Notes under the pieces: generated by a model
Seen by the model: only the letters and a program-made list of their open reading frames with translations
The model's database searches: none
What the model was told of the DNA's origin: nothing
Translations under genes and position numbers: made by a program
Shown: positions 25,819 through 34,655 of the stretch, one piece after another
Layout of the letters: each line of letters begins with the position of its first letter
Numbering within the stretch: the first letter of the stretch is position 1
From: Siccirubricoccus soli
GTDB lineage: Bacteria; Pseudomonadota; Alphaproteobacteria; Acetobacterales; Acetobacteraceae
Direction: 5' to 3'
NCBI RefSeq assembly: GCF_024178315.1
Contig: NZ_JAMZIK010000071.1
Coordinates: forward strand, 1 to 64,000
Length of the DNA stretch: 64,000 nt

Positions 25819-26148
25819 TCACACGGGGTCGAGGGTGAGCCCGTATTTCTGTTCCAGCAGCCGCTTCAGCGTCGCTGCCGCCTCCGGCGCATCCCGGGCC
25901 ACCGACTTGCCCCAGAGGGTGAAACGCTCCGCCTCCGGCGGCGGCGCAGTCTTCACCGTGAAGTGGCTGAGCGCGTTCACCTCCTTCGCCATGCGCGCCA
26001 GCATTCGGGCGAAACGCTCCTCCGCCTGCTCCACGGTGACGATATTGCCGGCGCCGATGGCGATGACGCCCGCCGGCACCAGGCTCTCCTCCCCCGCCGG
26101 CCGGTAGGAGACACGGAAGGCGGCCTTCGCTTCGGATGTTGCCGACAT
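25819..26148 (-). CDS. Hypothetical protein downstream of repeat/HExxH protein
   Basis: A 109-residue soluble protein I do not recognise. The N-terminal part suggests beta strands (AAFRVSYRPAG, GVIAIGAGNIVTV), then an amphipathic helix (EQAEERFARMLARMAKEVNAL) and a C-terminal helix (APEAAATLKRLLEQKYGL). There is no signal peptide or membrane helix. ATG 26148 has GGAGA upstream. It lies 34 bp after the 853-residue gene and is probably co-transcribed with it, which would suit a partner, chaperone or immunity role; this is inference only. Confidence 0.7.
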   Translation of the reverse strand: MSATSEAKAAFRVSYRPAGEESLVPAGVIAIGAGNIVTVEQAEERFARMLARMAKEVNALSHFTVKTAPPPEAERFTLWGKSVARDAPEAAATLKRLLEQKYGLTLDPV

Positions 26149-26182
26149 GGGATGGATTCTCCGTTCTTCTCGGCCTGGGCCT

Positions 26183-28744
26183 TCAGGTGATGCCGTCGAG
26201 AATATCGAGCACGGCCTGCGAGCCCTCATTGCCCTCGCGCCAGGCATCGGCCTCGATGGGCTGCAGGTCGTAGGTCGCCGTGCCGTCATTCACATAGGCG
26301 CCGGGGGCGAAATTGGCAGCGAAGTAGAGCACTTGGTTGTAGTTTGGGTCGCCCGGCCCGATCTCGCCATCCAGCAGCTTCTGCACCAGCACATCCTGCT
26401 GCGCATGGGTGTTCTCGTGCAGCACCGTGTTCACTGCCTCGCGGAAATCCGGCATCGCATCGGGATGGGTGTTGAGGTTGATCCGCTTCAAGCCTGGATC
26501 GTAGGAGCCGAAGAGCAGGCTGCCGCCGCCGTCCCGCGGCTGCGAGAAGGTATCGAGCGGAACCTCCGGGATGCCGAGTTCCTCGGCCTGCGCCTTCAGC
26601 ACCTTGCCGAGGAAGGCCTTCCGCTCATCCGGGCTCTTGGTGTCCCAGTTGTCGCGCATGTCCTCGGCATCCGGCAGGGCGGCGACCTTGGTGGCGATCT
26701 TCTTCCGCTGCTCCTTGCGCTGCTCGACGAATTCGGGGTCGTTCTTGCTGCGGTCGTAGAGCCGCTTGAGCTGCGCCAGCGCCTCGCCGGTCGGCTCGCC
26801 ATCGGCGATCAGGTCATAGACCGCCGTGGCGCGCTCCTCCGTGGTCTGCTTGTCGAAATCGGTGTCCGAGAGGGTCTTCAGCCGGTCCGTCGCCGCGGTG
26901 ACGAGCTCGGTCTTCTGCTGCGGCGTCAGCGCCGCCATTCCCTCGACCCTGCCGAGCGCGGCCTCGACCGTGCTGCAGGCCGCTGCGGCGGCGCTCGCCG
27001 GGTCCTTGTCGCGCAGCGCATCCAGCTTCTTCTTGGCGGCAAGATAGGCGTTCTGCGCCTTGACCTGCGCACCGCCCAGCGCCGCAAGACCGGAGGCAGT
27101 CCCCCAGCGCTGCTCGAAATCGGCGATCTTCTGCGCCGTCTCGTCGCGGATCCGGCGCTCCTCGGCATAGGCCGTCTCGAAGGCCTTCACCGCCTCGTCC
27201 AGCGGCGTGATGGCGGCATTGGCGGCGCGCCAGTCGCCGGCGTCCCGGGCCTTCTCCGCCGCCGCCTTCGCCTCCTCCGCCTGCTTCAGCAGGGCCAGCA
27301 CCGCCTTGTCGATCGCCGGCGTGGTGCCGTGCTTGCCGGTGGCGGCGGCGTAGGCCTGGGTGGAGAGGGCGAAGGCGGTCTCGAAGGCCTGCTTCGCCTT
27401 GTCCCGCTCCGCCGTCACGATCTTCGCCGCCGCCTCGGCCTCCCCGGCTGCCTTCAGCGCATCCTCGTAGCGCCGCTCGCCGGCGGCCGCCTCCATGGCC
27501 TGCATGGCACGCAGCAATTCGGCCATCGCGGTATCGGCAGCCTCGCTCGCCGGCTTGAGGTTCTTCGCGGCGTCGAGGCTGGCCTGGATCGCCTTGGCCT
27601 TCTCCTCGTATTTCGCCCTGGCCTCGGCCAGCGCCTTCTCCGCCGCGTCGAGCAGCCCGGCTGCCTGCTCCGCCGCCCGCTGGCAGGCGGCGCAGGCGGC
27701 GAGCGCGGCGCGGTAGTCGCCCTCGTCCGAAGCCTTGTCGGCGGCGAGGAGCTGGCGCTCCGCCTCCGCCATCGCCTCGGCCACGCCCGGCACCGGCCGC
27801 GGCAGGGCCTCGACGCGGGCGGGCAGCGCATCGAGCGCGCGCTGGGCCGGGGCGAAGGCCTCGCGGAACCGGCCGATCGCGGCCTCCAGCGCCTCCAGCA
27901 CCGTGGTCGCGGCGGCTTCGCAGAGGTCGAGCGCCTCGCCGGCCGCCGCATAGTCCCGCGCCTTGGCCGCCTGCACCATGCGGGCGCGCTGCTCGGCCAG
28001 CACCCCCTGGGCCGTCTCGGCCTCGTCGCTCGCAGGCGCACCCTGGCCGGCGGTCTCCAGCCGGTCCATCGCCTTGCCGAGCCGCGCCCGGAACAGCCCG
28101 CCGGCATCCTGGAGCCGCGCCTCGGCCCGCGCCGCCTCCTCCAGCGCGATGGTCGCCTCGGCCAGCTCCGGCAGGGTGGCATAGGCGGTGCGGAAATCCT
28201 CCGTCGCGGCCGCCTTCTCCGCCGCCTCCCGCAGCCCCTCGGCCTTCACCCGGGCGATGTCGAGCGGCCCGTCCAGCGGTGCCTCCGCCCGCAGCTCCGC
28301 CGCCAGGCCGAGCGCCTCCTCGAGCGGCGCCGCCGCCTTCTCCAGCGCGGCGGGCCAGCCATCCCGCGCCGTCGCGAAGCCTTCCTGCACCGTGGCGGCG
28401 GCGGTGCGCGCCTCCTCCAGCGCGGCGGCGGCGGTGGTGAAATCCTTGGCCTTCGCCGCCTGGGCCATGCGGCCGAGGGCGTTCTCCAGCAGCGCCTTGG
28501 CCTGCTCCGTCGCGGCATCCACGGCCGGGGTGCCGCGCGCCGCCTGCAGCCCGTCCAGCGAGCCCTGCAGGGCACGGTTGAAGGCGGTCTCCGGGTCGCG
28601 CTGGGCGCCGATGCGGATGTTGCTGCGCACCGGCGGGTCGATGCCGAGCACGCGGCGGGTCCATTCCAGCTTGGCCGGCGAGATCCCGGCCTGCCAGCCG
28701 GTGCCGGTGCCCCCCTCGGGCGGCGTGGTGGCCTGATCGGACAT
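26183..28744 (-). CDS. Large helical-repeat protein with C-terminal HExxH domain
   Basis: An 853-residue protein I cannot assign to a named family. Residues 50-600 are Ala/Glu-rich helices carrying six tandem repeats centred on an aromatic residue in a D(F/Y/W) context (Phe102, Phe184, Tyr265, Tyr344, Tyr426, Trp505), period 79-82 residues, followed each time by an AL-rich helix. Residues 600-720 are charged helices. The C-terminal ~130 residues look globular, with a zinc-protease-like motif HENTH (776-780) and a possible third ligand in QPIEADAW (Glu831). There is no signal peptide. The Shine-Dalgarno GGGGGA precedes ATG 28744. An effector, toxin or contact-dependent protease is possible; the ordered C-terminal catalytic position fits, but this is unproven. 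Confidence 0.8.
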   Translation of the reverse strand: MSDQATTPPEGGTGTGWQAGISPAKLEWTRRVLGIDPPVRSNIRIGAQRDPETAFNRALQGSLDGLQAARGTPAVDAATEQAKALLENALGRMAQAAKAKDFTTAAAALEEARTAAATVQEGFATARDGWPAALEKAAAPLEEALGLAAELRAEAPLDGPLDIARVKAEGLREAAEKAAATEDFRTAYATLPELAEATIALEEAARAEARLQDAGGLFRARLGKAMDRLETAGQGAPASDEAETAQGVLAEQRARMVQAAKARDYAAAGEALDLCEAAATTVLEALEAAIGRFREAFAPAQRALDALPARVEALPRPVPGVAEAMAEAERQLLAADKASDEGDYRAALAACAACQRAAEQAAGLLDAAEKALAEARAKYEEKAKAIQASLDAAKNLKPASEAADTAMAELLRAMQAMEAAAGERRYEDALKAAGEAEAAAKIVTAERDKAKQAFETAFALSTQAYAAATGKHGTTPAIDKAVLALLKQAEEAKAAAEKARDAGDWRAANAAITPLDEAVKAFETAYAEERRIRDETAQKIADFEQRWGTASGLAALGGAQVKAQNAYLAAKKKLDALRDKDPASAAAAACSTVEAALGRVEGMAALTPQQKTELVTAATDRLKTLSDTDFDKQTTEERATAVYDLIADGEPTGEALAQLKRLYDRSKNDPEFVEQRKEQRKKIATKVAALPDAEDMRDNWDTKSPDERKAFLGKVLKAQAEELGIPEVPLDTFSQPRDGGGSLLFGSYDPGLKRINLNTHPDAMPDFREAVNTVLHENTHAQQDVLVQKLLDGEIGPGDPNYNQVLYFAANFAPGAYVNDGTATYDLQPIEADAWREGNEGSQAVLDILDGIT

Positions 28745-29092
28745 CGTTTCCCCCGGGGCGAACGGTGACGTAATTGGACCGGAAGGACCGGTTTCCGCAA
28801 CATATGGTTGAGCTGTGAAGGGTTACAGAACGGTATAGGGCGCACACGCCTGCGTGATGGCGGCCGGACACGGTCCGAAGACCGCCCGGCGATCGCCCCG
28901 GGACGGGGCCAGCGCGGCGCGACGCAGCGGGCCGGACGGTTTCCGCCGCGCATAAAAATGCTTTACACTTTCCGCGCCGCTGCTGCCCCGCCCCCGGCGC
29001 GGTGCGGCCGCACGCCGTCCCTGGCCCGGCGTCCCGCCCGCGACGGGACGGCGCCGGCCTCAGGCCGCGCCCACCGGAAAGAAGGCCCGCCC
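28745..29092. other. Divergent promoter region with direct repeat
   Basis: 348 bp between the repeat/HExxH gene and the aminotransferase gene. A direct repeat GGACCGG occurs at 28776-28782 and 28785-28791. AT-richer patches at 28795-28840 and 28951-28970 (AAAAATGCTTTACACTTT) are the likely promoter zones. No gene is supported. Confidence 0.5.
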
Positions 29093-30487
29093 ATGACCCC
29101 GCCCCGCAATTCCAATGCCGCCCGCGACATCGCCTATGCGCTGCATCCCTATACGGACCACAAGGCGCATCTGAAGGACGGGCCGCTGGTCATCGGCCGC
29201 GGCAAGGGCGTGCGCGTCTTCGACGAGCAGGGCAAGGAATACATCGAGAGCGTCGCCGGCCTCTGGTGCGCCAGCCTCGGCTTCGACAATGAGCGGCTGG
29301 TGGAAGCCGCCGCGGCGCAGATGCGCAAGCTGCCCTTCTACCATGCCTTCACGGCCAAGTCGCACGAGCCGCTGATCGACCTGAGCGAGATGCTGATCGA
29401 GCGCGCGCCGGTGCCGATGAGCAAGGTGTTCTTCGCCAATTCCGGATCCGAGGCGAATGACAGCGCCATCAAGATGATCTGGTACATGAACAACGCCATC
29501 GGCCGGCCGGAGAAGAAGAAGATCATCGCCCGGCTGAAGGGCTACCACGGCATCACCCTCGCCGCCGCTTCGCTCACCGGCCTGCCGGCCAACCACAAGC
29601 TGTTCGACCTGCCGCTGCCCGGCTTCCACCATGTCGGCACGCCGCATTACTACCACAACGCGAAGCCCGGCGAGTCCGAGGAGGATTTCGCCACCCGCCT
29701 GGCCGAGGAGCTGGAGCAGAAGATCCTGGCCGAGGGGCCGGAGACGGTCGCCGCCTTCTGGGCCGAGCCGATCATGGGCGCCGGCGGCGTGATCCTGCCG
29801 CCCGAGACCTACTTCCCGAAGATCCAGGCCGTGCTGCGGAAGTACGACGTGCTCTTCGTGGTGGATGAGGTGATCTGCGGCTTCTGGCGCACCGGCAATT
29901 ACTGGGGCACCCAGACCTTCGGGATCGAGCCGGACATCCTGGTCTGCGCCAAGGCGCTCTCGGCTTCCTACCTGCCGATCTCGGCCGTGATGGTGAATGA
30001 GAAGGTGTTCCAGGGCATCGCCGAGGGCTCCTCCTCCATCGGCACCTGGGGCCATGGCTTCACCTATTCCGGCCACCCGGTGCCCGCCGCCGTCGCGATC
30101 GAGACGCTGAAGATCTACGACGAGATGGAGATCGGGAAGCACGTCCAGAAGGTCGGCGCCTATATGCAGGCGCAGCTCCGCGCCCGCTTCGCCGACCACC
30201 CCATGGTGGGCGAGGTGCGCGGCACCGGCCTGATCGGCGCCGTGGAGCTGGTGGAGGACAAGGCGGCGAAGAAGAATTTCGACCCCGCCAGGAAGGTCGG
30301 CCCGCGCCTGACCAAGATCGGCGAGGCGAACGGCGTCATCCTGCGCGCCATGACCAATGACGCGCTGGGCTTCTCCCCGCCGCTCATCATCACCGAATCC
30401 GAGGTCGACGAGATGCTCGACCGGGTGGCGAAGTCGATCGAGGAGATCGCCGTCACCGTCCGGCGCGAGAGCATCGCGGCGGTTTGA
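29093..30487 (+). CDS. Class III aminotransferase (omega-transaminase)
   Basis: A 464-residue PLP enzyme of the class III family. The PLP lysine is Lys287 (VCAKALSASYLP), Asp258 (FVVDEV) contacts the pyridine nitrogen, and ANSGSEANDSAIK (115-127) binds the phosphate. Sequence style (LWCASLGFDNERLVEAA, YHGITLAAASLTGLP) matches putrescine/beta-alanine:pyruvate-type omega-transaminases. ATG 29093 gives the normal length; the frame runs on upstream without similarity. It is followed 52 bp later by an unrelated Wzy-like gene. The amine donor is not determined. Confidence 0.92.
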   Translation: MTPPRNSNAARDIAYALHPYTDHKAHLKDGPLVIGRGKGVRVFDEQGKEYIESVAGLWCASLGFDNERLVEAAAAQMRKLPFYHAFTAKSHEPLIDLSEMLIERAPVPMSKVFFANSGSEANDSAIKMIWYMNNAIGRPEKKKIIARLKGYHGITLAAASLTGLPANHKLFDLPLPGFHHVGTPHYYHNAKPGESEEDFATRLAEELEQKILAEGPETVAAFWAEPIMGAGGVILPPETYFPKIQAVLRKYDVLFVVDEVICGFWRTGNYWGTQTFGIEPDILVCAKALSASYLPISAVMVNEKVFQGIAEGSSSIGTWGHGFTYSGHPVPAAVAIETLKIYDEMEIGKHVQKVGAYMQAQLRARFADHPMVGEVRGTGLIGAVELVEDKAAKKNFDPARKVGPRLTKIGEANGVILRAMTNDALGFSPPLIITESEVDEMLDRVAKSIEEIAVTVRRESIAAV

Positions 30488-30539
30488 GCCGGACAGGACG
30501 TATGCGCTTGAAGCGGGGTCACCGAAGGGCGTGACCCAG

Positions 30540-31832
30540 ATGACGGGAGAGGATGCCGGGGCGGGGCGCGCGGGCGCGTCCCGCCCCGGCGCCGTGAAGG
30601 GCGGGCTGCGCCGGCGGGCGGCCGCACCGGCCGATGCGCTGGGGGTGGCGCTGCTCGTCGCGCCGCTGGCCGGCGTGCTGCAATCCAAGGCATTGGCGCC
30701 GATCGCGCTGTGCGGCCTGCTGGGCGTGGTGGTGCTCCACCGCCTGCGGCGCGGCGCCTGGCCCTGGCCGGGTGGGGCGGCCACCGCGGCGGCGCTCGGC
30801 CTGTTCGGCTGGGCGCTGGTGACGGCGCTCTGGGCGCCGGTGGCGGGGCTCGCGGCCTTCACCGCGGTGCAGATCGGCGCCTTCGTCGCCCTCGGCGCCG
30901 CGGCGGCGCGGGCCGTGGCGGAGGAGGAGGAGGGGGCGCGGCAGCGCCTCCTGCGCTCGGCCAGCATCGGGCTGGCTCTTGGCATTGCGGCGGCGGGGCT
31001 GGACTACGCCACCGGCCATGCCATCCGCGGCTTCGTCCGCGGGCTGAGGGAGCCGCCCGACACGCTGATGTTCGGGCTGAAGCCCGCGGCCTCCGCCATG
31101 GGCCTCTGGCTGCCGCTGCTGGCGGTGGCGCCCTTGCCGCGCTGGCTGCGGGTGGCGGGGCTGCTGGCGGGGGCGGCGGTGCTGGCCTGGCTGCCGGGGG
31201 AGTCGGCAAAGATCGCGGTGGCGGTGGGGGCGCTGGCCGGTGCGCTGGCCTGGCTGGCGCCGCGGCGCGGGCCGCGGCTGGTGGGGGCGGGGCTGGCCCT
31301 GGTGCTGCTGCTGACGCCCTATGTGCTGGGGCCGGTGCTGGCGCGCGGCATACCGGCGGCGGGCTGGCCGCCCTCGGCGGCGCACCGGCTGCTGATCTGG
31401 GATTTCGTCGGCACCCGCATTGCGGAGAAGCCGCTGTTCGGTTGGGGGATGGAGGCGAGTCGCAACATCCCCGGCCACCGCGACCCCGCCCCGCCCGAGG
31501 TGCTGGCGCGCTTCGGCCTGACCACGCCGCATGCCGCCACCTGGATCCACCAGGCGGAGCGGCTGCCACTGCACCCGCATAACGGCGCGCTGCAATTGCG
31601 GTTGGAGCTGGGGATCCCCGGTGTGCTGCTGGCGGCGCTGCTGGCCTGGTGGCTGGGGGTGGCGGCCGCACGCTCCGCCGCGCCGGCGGTGGCGACGGCG
31701 ATGCTGGCGGCGGGAAGCGTGACCGGGATGCTGAGCTTCGGCGCCTGGCAGGAATGGTGGGTGGGGGCGGAGCTGCTGGCACTGGTGGCGGCGAGTGGCC
31801 TGGGGAGGAGGACGGGGGCTCCGCCCCCGTGA
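30540..31832 (+). CDS. O-antigen ligase/polymerase-like membrane protein
   Basis: A 430-residue inner-membrane protein with about ten hydrophobic helices and a large periplasmic loop. The Wzy_C signature is visible in LLIWDFVGTRIAEKPLFGWGMEAS and the LPLHPHNGALQLRLELGIPG segment with its conserved HN. It would join O-antigen or exopolysaccharide repeat units. ATG 30540 is preferred over GTG 30531, which overlaps its Shine-Dalgarno. Two glycosyltransferase genes lie 2-5 kb downstream on the other strand, suggesting a dispersed polysaccharide locus. Confidence 0.82.
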   Translation: MTGEDAGAGRAGASRPGAVKGGLRRRAAAPADALGVALLVAPLAGVLQSKALAPIALCGLLGVVVLHRLRRGAWPWPGGAATAAALGLFGWALVTALWAPVAGLAAFTAVQIGAFVALGAAAARAVAEEEEGARQRLLRSASIGLALGIAAAGLDYATGHAIRGFVRGLREPPDTLMFGLKPAASAMGLWLPLLAVAPLPRWLRVAGLLAGAAVLAWLPGESAKIAVAVGALAGALAWLAPRRGPRLVGAGLALVLLLTPYVLGPVLARGIPAAGWPPSAAHRLLIWDFVGTRIAEKPLFGWGMEASRNIPGHRDPAPPEVLARFGLTTPHAATWIHQAERLPLHPHNGALQLRLELGIPGVLLAALLAWWLGVAAARSAAPAVATAMLAAGSVTGMLSFGAWQEWWVGAELLALVAASGLGRRTGAPPP

Positions 31833-31841
31833 ACCCCCGCC

Positions 31842-31895
31842 CGGGGCTCTGCCCCTGGACCCCGCCGGGGACCGGACCGGTCCCCGGACCCCGGT
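31842..31895. repeat. GC-rich hairpin repeat, copy C
   Basis: GGGGCTCTGCCCC followed by GGGGACCGGACCGGTCCCC and GGACCCCGGT, just after the Wzy-like gene. The trailing GGACCCCGGT is shared with 20518-20527. Confidence 0.6.
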
Positions 31896-32002
31896 GTGAG
31901 AGAGGGTCTGGCCCGGATGGGAGGGGAAAGCTCAGCCCCGCTCCGCTCGAAGCTCGGCCTTGGGTCCTGCTGGGTGGCTATCGTCCCACCGCCGGATGGC
32001 GG

Positions 32003-33250
32003 TCAGACCAGCGGGCAGCCGCCCTCCGCCATGGGGCGGAAGGCCTCCTCCGGCGGCGTCGTGCCGATGAGCTTGTAGTAGTCGAAGGGCCCCTTCGATT
32101 CCGCCGGCGCCTTCACCTGGAACAGATAGGCCGGGTGCATCTTGCGCCCATCGGCACGGACGGTGCCGGGGCCGAAGCAGTCATCATCGGTCGGGATCGT
32201 CTTCATGCGCGCGACGGTGTCGCGACCGCTCGCCTTGGCCGCGGCGGCGCCGCCCATGGCCGCCACCGTCTTCAGGTAGTGCAGCGTCACCGAATAGGCG
32301 CCGGCGCCCATCTGGTTGGGCCAGTTGTTGCCGACCTTCGGCTTGACGCGGTTCATGAAGGCCCGGGTGCGGTCGTTGAGGTCCCAGTAGAAGGTCTCGG
32401 ACAGCACCAGCCCCTGGGCGGTCTCCAGCCCTATGGTGTGGACATCCGTCAGATAGGCGAGCATCAGCGCGATCTTCATGCCACGCCGCTGCAGGCCGAA
32501 CTCCTTGGCCTGCTTGATGGAGTTGACCGTGTCGTTGCCGGCATTCGCCAGGGCCAGCACCTTCGCCCCGCTCGCCTGCGCCTGCAGGAGCAGCGCGGAG
32601 AAATCGGTGGTCTGGGGGAAGGGGTAGCGGACGGCGCCCAGCACCTTGCCGCCGGCCGCCTCGATGAAGCGCCGCGCGTCGCGCTCGATCTGGTGGCCGA
32701 AGGCGTAGTCCGCGACGATGAAGAACCAGCTATCGCCGCCGGCCTTCACCATCGCCGTGCTGGTCGCCTTGGCCAGCATGTAGGTGTCGTAGGTCCACTG
32801 CACGGTGTTCGGGCTGCACTGCTCCCCGGTCAGCGCCGCGGTCGAGGCGCCGGAGCAGAGGAACACCTTGTTCTTCTCCCGCACCACGTTGTTCACCGCG
32901 AGGCCGACGGCGGAGTTGTTCACGTCCACCACCGCATCGACGTCGCGCCGGTCGAACCATTCCCGCACGACATTGGCGCCGACATCGGTCTTGTTCTGGT
33001 GGTCGGCATTGATGACCTCCACCGGGATGTCGGGACGCTGGGCGCGGAACTCCTCCACCGCCTGCTGCACGCAGGCGAGGTTCGTCGGGCCCGACCAGTC
33101 GCGGTAGGGGCCGGAATAGTCGGACATGACGCCGAGGCGGATGACGGGCGCTGTGCCCTGCGCCCGGGTCCTGCGGGCGGCAAGGAGCGGGGCTCCGGCG
33201 GCGGCAGTGGTGGCCGCGAGCCATCCGCGGCGCGTGGTGGTCAGGGTCAT
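32003..33250 (-). CDS. ABC-type branched-chain amino acid-like substrate-binding protein
   Basis: A 415-residue periplasmic binding protein of the LivK-like class. The N-terminus TTTRRGWLAATTAAAGAPLL has a twin-arginine signal peptide; the mature part begins near APVIRLGVMSDYSGPYRDW, and FVAD-type hinge segments follow. ATG 33250 has GGGAGGA 12 bp upstream. No permease or ATPase gene is adjacent, so it either works with a remote transporter or senses its ligand. It is not closely similar to the livK at 48892-50001. Confidence 0.88.
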   Translation of the reverse strand: MTLTTTRRGWLAATTAAAGAPLLAARRTRAQGTAPVIRLGVMSDYSGPYRDWSGPTNLACVQQAVEEFRAQRPDIPVEVINADHQNKTDVGANVVREWFDRRDVDAVVDVNNSAVGLAVNNVVREKNKVFLCSGASTAALTGEQCSPNTVQWTYDTYMLAKATSTAMVKAGGDSWFFIVADYAFGHQIERDARRFIEAAGGKVLGAVRYPFPQTTDFSALLLQAQASGAKVLALANAGNDTVNSIKQAKEFGLQRRGMKIALMLAYLTDVHTIGLETAQGLVLSETFYWDLNDRTRAFMNRVKPKVGNNWPNQMGAGAYSVTLHYLKTVAAMGGAAAAKASGRDTVARMKTIPTDDDCFGPGTVRADGRKMHPAYLFQVKAPAESKGPFDYYKLIGTTPPEEAFRPMAEGGCPLV

Positions 33251-33396
33251 GGACGTCGCATCCTCCCGGAAGGTTTTGGTTCCAGACATGGAAGGGGAGG
33301 ATGACCGGATTGGCAACAGGGCGCTTGGCTCGCCAGGGCCGTTCGGCGAGTTCTGGCTTGGTTTGCGGTCAAGTTCGACCGATGGGCCTGAAACTC

Positions 33397-33470
33397 ACAC
33401 CGGGGTCCGGGGCCAGGTCCTGGCCCCGTTGGGGGTTGAACGCCTGCGTTCAACGGGGGCAGCGCCCCCG
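33397..33470. repeat. GGGGCCAGG palindrome, copy D
   Basis: ACCGGGGTCC followed by the perfect palindrome GGGGCCAGG-T-CCTGGCCCC (33409-33427), then TTGAACG/CGTTCAA and GGGGGC/GCCCCC hairpins. It ends 3 bp before the glycosyltransferase stop codon. Confidence 0.75.
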
Positions 33471-33472
33471 AC

Positions 33473-34387
33473 CTACCCCACCCGCAACGCCGCCAGCGCC
33501 TGCCGCACCGCCGCCACTTCCAGCCCCGCCAGCGGTGCGTGCCGCAGCACCGCCACCGCCCGCCCGCGCGGGGCGCAGAGCGCCGGGTCGCTGTCCGGCC
33601 CGAACAGCGTCAGGGTCGGGCAGCCCGTGGCGGCGATGAGGTGGCTGGGCCCGGTATCGTTCCCTACGGCGAATTCCGCCCGCCGCGCCAGCGCCCCGAT
33701 GGCGGCGAAGCTGGTGCGGCCCGTCAGGTCGATGGCGCCGGGCGCGGCGGCGCGTATGGCGGCGGCCAGCTTCGCCTCTGCCCCGGCGCCGATGATGACG
33801 GAGGGCAGGTCGAGCCCCGCCGCCAGCGCGCCGAAGCGCTCCGCCGGCCAGCGCTTGCCCGGCCGCAGCGGCGAGGCGCCGGGGACCAGCAGGCAGAAGC
33901 GCTCCGGCAGGGCGAAGCCGGAGAGGTCGGCCTCCAGCCAGGAGAGGTCGGGCGGCGGGAAGTCCTGGATGCCGGCCATCTCCAGCTGCTCCCGCTGGCG
34001 TTCCAGCGTGTGCATGGAATCGCGCGCCGGGTTGGCATGCGGGTGGCTCGCGCCGCTGGCGATGCCGGACCACTCGGCCCGCCGGCCGACGAACCAGCGA
34101 TAGCGGGAGGAGCGGGCGGAGGTCTGCAGATCATAGACCCGGGCGAAGCCGGCGCCGCGCAGCCTGCGGGCGAGGCGAACCACCGCGGGCAGGTCGGACC
34201 AGGAGGGCCGGCCATCCGCCCAGATGCGGTCGAACCAGGGGCTGTCCCGCAGCAGTGCGGCATAGGGCGGGGTGGTGAGCAGGGTGATCTCGGCGCCCGG
34301 ATGATGGGCGCGGATGGCGGCGAAGGGCCCGAAGGCCTGCACCACATCGCCGAGGGCGGCGAGCTTGATGACGAGGATGCGGGTCAT
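33473..34387 (-). CDS. Glycosyltransferase family 9 (heptosyltransferase-like)
   Basis: A 304-residue GT-B enzyme. The N-terminus ILVIKLAALGDVVQAFGPFAAIR is the hallmark of ADP-heptose:LPS heptosyltransferases; the nucleotide-sugar pocket is in AVGNDTGPSHLIAATGCPTLTLFGP. It would act on lipopolysaccharide core at the cytoplasmic face. ATG 34387 starts directly before the first beta strand. The GT4 gene is 268 bp upstream on the same strand. Confidence 0.9.
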   Translation of the reverse strand: MTRILVIKLAALGDVVQAFGPFAAIRAHHPGAEITLLTTPPYAALLRDSPWFDRIWADGRPSWSDLPAVVRLARRLRGAGFARVYDLQTSARSSRYRWFVGRRAEWSGIASGASHPHANPARDSMHTLERQREQLEMAGIQDFPPPDLSWLEADLSGFALPERFCLLVPGASPLRPGKRWPAERFGALAAGLDLPSVIIGAGAEAKLAAAIRAAAPGAIDLTGRTSFAAIGALARRAEFAVGNDTGPSHLIAATGCPTLTLFGPDSDPALCAPRGRAVAVLRHAPLAGLEVAAVRQALAALRVG

Positions 34388-34655
34388 CGGCCCCGGCTCC
34401 CTCTCCCGCCGCGCGCGCCAGGGCTGGCGCCGGAAGCCGTCGAGTATGGCCAAGTGCCGGCTTGCCGCGGGGCCATCCGTCCCGCCCTGCCCTCCCGCGC
34501 TGGGGCGGGCAGGCTGCCTCCGGCAGGGCGGGCGCCAAGGACCGCGGCGCGTGGCCGGGGGCCAGGTTGGGGTGGACGAAGGGCGTGGCGGGATGCCGGG
34601 CACATCGCCGCCCCGGCCCTGTCCCGCACCGCGGCGGAGCAGGCGGGCGCGGCGC

